The notes under the pieces were generated by a model. That model searched no databases. It saw nothing but the letters and a program-made list of their open reading frames with translations, and was not told where the DNA came from. A DNA stretch of 8,953 nt. It comes from Bacteroidales bacterium. Lineage in GTDB: Bacteria > Bacteroidota > Bacteroidia > Bacteroidales > B18-G4. Every line of letters begins with the position of its first letter. Positions within the stretch are counted from its first letter, which is position 1. Of this stretch, positions 5,586 through 8,953 are shown piece by piece. Where the stretch lies: positions 1 through 8,953 of the forward strand of contig JAGLYE010000049.1 in assembly GCA_023132505.1 (NCBI GenBank), written 5' to 3'. Position numbers and translations under genes: made by a program.

Positions 5586-6014
5586 ATGAAAATGGAATTC
5601 ACTCCCATAGGGACCATCAGGACACCTTATGAAGATCTCGCTCCTTTCAGGCCGGACCCGAAAGCTAAAGGTGAATTCTCAATCATCATCGATGAACAAT
5701 ACCAATCTGCCCTACAGGGCCTCGAAGAATTCAGTCATATTATTATCCTGTTCTATTTCGACCGTACAAAGAAAACCAACATTATTGTTCACCCGCCTCA
5801 CATGCATGGCAGGGAAACCGGCCTTTTTTCGAGCAGATCCCCCAACCGCATCAATAAGATCGGCATGAACATTGTAAAAATCCATAGCATTGAGAATAAT
5901 GTGATCACTACTTCTCCCATGGATGTCCTGAATGGCACTCCCCTGCTCGATATCAAGCCCTATGTACCCGATCTCGACTGCTATCCCGAAGCTTCAAGGG
6001 GTCATACATCCTGA
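5586..6014 (+). CDS. TrmO/TsaA-family SAM-dependent methyltransferase, short form
   Basis: This 142-residue protein belongs to the TsaA (YaeB/TrmO) family. The E. coli member methylates N6 of threonylcarbamoyl-A37 in some tRNAs using SAM. Family signatures are PIGTIRTPYED (7-17), KGEFSI (28-33), L-x2-F-S-H-I (46-52), the GLFSSRSPNR stretch (79-88), and the C-terminal NGTPLLDIKPYVPDLD (116-131). It is a single-domain form like archaeal members, without the extra C-terminal domain of the ~235-residue E. coli protein. The usual RSPxRPNPIGLS reads RSPNRINKIGMN here (84-95), losing both prolines of RPNP. This may mean altered binding or substrate. The start at 5586 lies 9 bp after hypB; a second Met at 5592 is also possible. 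Family membership is strong, but exact activity is uncertain, so I give no gene symbol. Confidence 0.85.
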   Translation: MKMEFTPIGTIRTPYEDLAPFRPDPKAKGEFSIIIDEQYQSALQGLEEFSHIIILFYFDRTKKTNIIVHPPHMHGRETGLFSSRSPNRINKIGMNIVKIHSIENNVITTSPMDVLNGTPLLDIKPYVPDLDCYPEASRGHTS

Positions 6015-6015
6015 T

Positions 6016-6042
6016 TTTTTCAACGAAAAACACTTATTTTTT
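6016..6042 (+). terminator. Possible weak terminator after the hypAB operon
   Basis: TTTTTC (6016-6021), a 3-nt loop and GAAAAA (6025-6030) form a small AT-rich hairpin, followed after CACTTA by a run of six T (6037-6042). It directly follows the stop codon and precedes the rex promoter, where a terminator is expected. The stem is short and AT-rich, so this is a weak call. Confidence 0.25.
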
Positions 6043-6077
6043 CTAATATCCAGCTTTATGAATGTTATTTATTAACA

Positions 6078-6095
6078 ATGTGAAATAATTAACAT
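6078..6095. promoter_or_regulatory. Candidate Rex operator 1, upstream of the rex promoter
   Basis: ATGTGAAATAATTAACAT is an 18-bp pseudo-palindrome whose halves agree at 7 of 9 positions. It closely resembles the Rex box TTGTGAA-N4-TTCACAA and its TTGTTAA-type variants. It ends 5 bp before the -33 TTG of the rex promoter. Binding here could compete with RNA polymerase. Confidence 0.55.
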
Positions 6096-6100
6096 TTTTC

Positions 6101-6131
6101 TTGCATTAAAGAAATACGCCATATATTTTTG
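6101..6131 (+). promoter_or_regulatory. Bacteroidota-type promoter of rex
   Basis: TTG at 6101-6103 (-33 region) and TATTTTTG at 6124-6131 (exact TAnnTTTG -7 box) are separated by 20 bp, an excellent fit to the Bacteroidota consensus. Transcription should begin near 6137-6140, leaving a ~30-nt leader before the ATG at 6171. Candidate Rex boxes lie on both sides. Confidence 0.7.
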
Positions 6132-6133
6132 CA

Positions 6134-6151
6134 TTGTTAGAGCAATAACAG
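6134..6151. promoter_or_regulatory. Candidate Rex operator 2, over the rex transcription start
   Basis: TTGTTAGAGCAATAACAG fits the 7-4-7 layout of the Rex box: TTGTTAG, AGCA, ATAACAG, with 5 of 7 positions symmetric. Its centre is 56 bp from that of operator 1. It overlaps the expected transcription start, the classic place for a repressor. Confidence 0.5.
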
Positions 6152-6170
6152 CACCCAATTAAAAATCCTT

Positions 6171-6791
6171 ATGAAACATTTACCGCACAAAACAATTGAA
6201 AGGCTCAGCCAGTACAGGAGGGCCCTGCTGCTATGCCATGCAAAAGGTATGACACATATCTATTCGCACGAAATTGCTAAGATACAACACATCACAGCTG
6301 TGCAGGTCAGGCGTGACATCATGCTGATCGGTTATACCGGCACTTTACGCAAAGGATACAATGTAAAAGAGCTGATCGATCTGATCGGGCAGATCATCGA
6401 CAGTGTGGAGGGTATTAATGTTTGCGTTGCCGGGATAGGAAACCTTGGCCGGGCCATCACCAATTACTTCAGTGGCAAACGCACCAAGCTATCGATCGTG
6501 GCGGTTTTCGACGTCGACAAAAGCAAAATAGGAAAGAAATATCATGGGATAGAGTGTTATGCTATTGAAGAGATGGCCAGGGTCATCAAGGATAAAAAAA
6601 TAGAGATCGGGATTATAACGGTCCCGGCGGAAGATGCCCCCGCCATTTCAGAGATGATGGTAAAAGCAAAGATCAAAGGCATCCTCAATTATACCCCAAA
6701 ACCTGTAAATGTTCCAAGTGAAGTATACCTGGAAGAATACGATATGATCACATCACTGGAGAAAGTGGCATTTTTTGTTAAAACCGACTAA
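6171..6791 (+). CDS. rex: Redox-sensing transcriptional repressor Rex
   Basis: Rex is a dimeric repressor that binds DNA when NADH/NAD+ is low and is released by NADH, thereby derepressing fermentation and anaerobic respiration genes. The 206-residue length is typical. The N-terminal winged helix includes KTIERLSQYRRALL (7-20), SHEIAKIQHITAVQVRRDI (32-50) and GYTGTLRKGYNV (54-65). The Rossmann domain has VAGIGNLGRA (86-95; Gly88, Gly90, Gly93) and VAVFDVD (110-116), then IITVPAEDA and GILNYTPKPVNVP. The C-terminal EEYDMITSLEKVAFF is the domain-swapped helix region. The start is the only Met before the conserved KTIERL. There is no Shine-Dalgarno sequence. It has its own promoter with two Rex-like operators, so autoregulation is likely. 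The RND gene starts 6 bp downstream. Confidence 0.96.
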   Translation: MKHLPHKTIERLSQYRRALLLCHAKGMTHIYSHEIAKIQHITAVQVRRDIMLIGYTGTLRKGYNVKELIDLIGQIIDSVEGINVCVAGIGNLGRAITNYFSGKRTKLSIVAVFDVDKSKIGKKYHGIECYAIEEMARVIKDKKIEIGIITVPAEDAPAISEMMVKAKIKGILNYTPKPVNVPSEVYLEEYDMITSLEKVAFFVKTD

Positions 6792-6797
6792 TCAAAT

Positions 6798-8953
6798 ATG
6801 AATAAACTAGCAAAATTTATTCTCAGGTTCCGTTGGCTGATCGTTTCCGTTGTATTAGCCTTCACCGTGTTCACGGGATACCAGATCACAAAAATGCAGA
6901 TCAACTCAGATGTGATCAGCTCCCTGCCTGATGATGACCCTGATGCAGCTCTTCTCAAAAAGATCGCCATTGAATTTGGCAGTAACAAGATGGGAATGGT
7001 GATCCTGGAAACGGAAGATCTTTTCCGAACCGAGACCCTTGAGCATGTAGTTCAGATCACGGAAGCGATAGAAGCAATAGATGGTATTATTTCTGTTAAC
7101 AGCCTTACAAACATCATCGATATAAATGAGGCCGGTATCGGCAGTTTGGTCGACATCTATGATCTGCCCGATACCGAAGAGGAATTGGAAGCACTCCGGG
7201 AAAAAGTGTTTGCAAAAGAAATGTACAGAGGGAGCATTGTTTCTGAAGATGCTACCGCAACACTCATTGTCTTTTCACTTTCGGAAGATGCCAATGTAGA
7301 AGAGGTTGCCAAATCTGTTATTGAGCAGACCGAGGCTATGAACCTGCCGGAAACACTCTATTATGCCGGTTCTCCCATGATGATTACATCCATCACCAAA
7401 CTCATTTCTTCAGACCTGACACTGCTCCTGCCTATTGCCTTCCTGCTGATCGCATTGATCCTGGCCTTATTCTTTAAAACCATCAGGGGGGTTCTGCTGC
7501 CATTGCTCACAGTTGGAATAGCCATTGTCTGGACATTGGGCATTATGGCTCTCCTGAATTATCAGATGTCCATGATCTCCAACAACATTCCGATTATCCT
7601 GCTTGCAGTGGGCAGTGCATATACCATTCATGTCCTGAACAGGATAAATGAAATGAAGGATACAGACAGGAGAAAAGCACTACTTAAGGCATTGATATAT
7701 ATTTTCATCCCCGTACTGCTCGCTGCTATCACCACTGCCATTGGATTCATGTCGTTCATCTTCGGGGCTTACCTGGAAATGATCCGCGATTTCGGGATCT
7801 TTACCTCCCTGGGTACCTTTTTCGCAGCCTTCCTGTCATTGTTTTTCACTCCGGCATTGATCGCAGGATTTTCAATTTATAACAAAAAAGCTGTTAGTGG
7901 GAAGCAAAAGCTGGAGATGCCGTTGCTCACAATTTATTTTCTGGCTCCCCTGAAAAAACTTTTGATCAAACATCCCAAGTATATCCTGACTTCATGGACT
8001 ATTTTGATATTAATAAGTATCATGGGGGTCTTCCTGATCAAGAGGAGCGTTGATATACAAGAGTATTTCAAAAAAGACAATCCTGCCAGGACTGCCGAGA
8101 ACATCATGATCAACAAATTTGGAGGATCCAAACCCATTTTTGTGGTCTTCCGCGGGGACATACAAAGCCCTGAAGTGCTTAACACCATGGTTGAGACTGC
8201 GGAATACATGAAGCAAAGTCCTGATGTGATGACCACCCAATCGATCACAAACCTGGTCAAAGAGATTAATTATGCCCTTGGTGAAGGGATTCGAAGGATC
8301 CCCCCTGAAAAGGACATGATAGAACAGCTCTGGGCTTTTTCCCTCGACGGGAATGACATCGTAAAAACCTATGTAAATGAGAACCTCGACGAAGCCATCA
8401 TCATTTCCAAGTTCATCTCGCCCGACAACAAGGCCAAGATCGAATTTGCCAGGTATATGAAAACATTCATAAGTGAACATTCCACTGATGAATGTGAAAT
8501 CGAGATCACCGGGATGCCATTTGTGGATGTGACCATGGACAAAAGTTTGATCAGAAGCCAGTTTGTCAGTTTGAGCATTGCCATTATTATGGTGATAATT
8601 TTTGTAGGGCTGTTCCTGCGTTCATTAAAGACAGGTATTTTTGCAACGATCCCCATTATTGCTGCCATTATCATCCTTTTCGGGGTGATGGGTTTCAGCG
8701 GTATTCCACTTAACATAGCAACAGTTTTGGTAGCCAGTGTTGCACTTGGCATAGGAATTGATTATTCCATCCATGTGATCAGCAATGTTAAACACCTGAT
8801 GAAGACCCACGATGATGATATAAGCCACGCCCTGGAGGAGACCATCCTTGTTAGTGGCAAGGCCATCGTGATCAACGTGATCTCTGTATCGGCGGGCTTT
8901 CTCGTCCTGCTGTTTTCAGAAATGGTGCCTCTGCAGTATTTCGGCTTCCTGGT
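6798..8953 (+). CDS. RND-superfamily (MMPL-type) transporter, 3' end outside the window
   Basis: The frame is open from the ATG at 6798 to the window end, giving 718 residues without a stop. The layout is the duplicated RND plan. Membrane segment 1 is near 13-31, followed by a large extracytoplasmic loop to about 205, then a cluster of five segments from about 206 to 358. The second half begins with a segment near 395-414, a second loop, and further segments from about 592. The second half carries LGIGIDYSIH (Asp655, Tyr656), the usual proton-relay motif. The matching place in the first half reads VGSAYTIH (around 272-278) without the Asp. This asymmetry is, from memory, common in bacterial COG1033-type members. 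Such proteins export lipids, hopanoids or other hydrophobic molecules; the substrate cannot be told here. It starts 6 bp after rex and is probably co-transcribed with it. Confidence 0.9.
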   Translation, partial: MNKLAKFILRFRWLIVSVVLAFTVFTGYQITKMQINSDVISSLPDDDPDAALLKKIAIEFGSNKMGMVILETEDLFRTETLEHVVQITEAIEAIDGIISVNSLTNIIDINEAGIGSLVDIYDLPDTEEELEALREKVFAKEMYRGSIVSEDATATLIVFSLSEDANVEEVAKSVIEQTEAMNLPETLYYAGSPMMITSITKLISSDLTLLLPIAFLLIALILALFFKTIRGVLLPLLTVGIAIVWTLGIMALLNYQMSMISNNIPIILLAVGSAYTIHVLNRINEMKDTDRRKALLKALIYIFIPVLLAAITTAIGFMSFIFGAYLEMIRDFGIFTSLGTFFAAFLSLFFTPALIAGFSIYNKKAVSGKQKLEMPLLTIYFLAPLKKLLIKHPKYILTSWTILILISIMGVFLIKRSVDIQEYFKKDNPARTAENIMINKFGGSKPIFVVFRGDIQSPEVLNTMVETAEYMKQSPDVMTTQSITNLVKEINYALGEGIRRIPPEKDMIEQLWAFSLDGNDIVKTYVNENLDEAIIISKFISPDNKAKIEFARYMKTFISEHSTDECEIEITGMPFVDVTMDKSLIRSQFVSLSIAIIMVIIFVGLFLRSLKTGIFATIPIIAAIIILFGVMGFSGIPLNIATVLVASVALGIGIDYSIHVISNVKHLMKTHDDDISHALEETILVSGKAIVINVISVSAGFLVLLFSEMVPLQYFGFL

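Noticed and set aside
6062..6078. A further Rex-like palindrome ATGTTAT-TTA-TTAACAA
   Set aside because: Its spacer is 3 bp where the Rex box needs 4, and only 5 of 7 half-site positions match, so the adjacent site at 6078-6095 fits better.
8010..8828. Several minus-strand open frames over the transporter
   Set aside because: The plus-strand transporter frame is continuous with clear RND topology, and the antisense frames show no motif or ribosome-binding site.

Overview
The window carries most of a [NiFe]-hydrogenase maturation (hyp) gene set, followed by a TrmO/TsaA-family gene, the redox regulator gene rex and the first part of an RND/MMPL-type membrane transporter. The likely host is an anaerobic or facultatively fermentative member of the Bacteroidota. 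The reasons are promoter motifs of the TTG...TAnnTTTG type (clearest before rex, partial before hypA), starts that mostly lack a Shine-Dalgarno sequence, moderate base composition with AT-rich spacers, the protein character, and short heptanucleotide tandem repeats between genes. No rRNA or other phylogenetic marker is present, so the phylum call is an inference.

Layout. Bases 1-953 hold the C-terminal part of hypF, cut by the window edge. hypC (966-1229), hypD (1286-2374) and hypE (2460-3482) follow on the same strand. A small cysteine-rich zinc-ribbon gene of unknown function lies convergent to hypE on the minus strand (3537-3941). A 311-bp divergent spacer with two inverted repeats precedes hypA (4253-4696), hypB (4722-5576) and the TrmO-like gene (5586-6014). 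A 156-bp spacer has a good Bacteroidota promoter and two Rex-box-like palindromes. It leads to rex (6171-6791) and, 6 bp later, the RND transporter, which runs off the right end (6798-8953).

How the genes work together. HypF and HypE make the cyanide ligands: HypF carbamoylates the C-terminal Cys of HypE, which ends here in the canonical PRIC. HypC and HypD assemble the Fe(CN)2CO unit, and HypA and HypB deliver nickel. All six general Hyp proteins are therefore present, but no hydrogenase structural gene or maturation protease lies in view. Rex senses NADH/NAD+ and fits a fermentative redox lifestyle. Its own promoter looks autoregulated.

Most notable points. Three unrelated heptanucleotide tandem repeats sit at three junctions of the hyp cluster: one between hypC and hypD, one supplying the hypD stop codon, and one inside an unusual C-terminal extension of HypA. 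There is also an unnamed zinc-ribbon gene embedded in the cluster, a TrmO-like protein whose usual RPNP signature reads RINK, two alternative GGGGATC/GATCCCC hairpins upstream of hypA, and a probable Rex autoregulatory site pair. I see no CRISPR array, insertion sequence, tRNA or rRNA.
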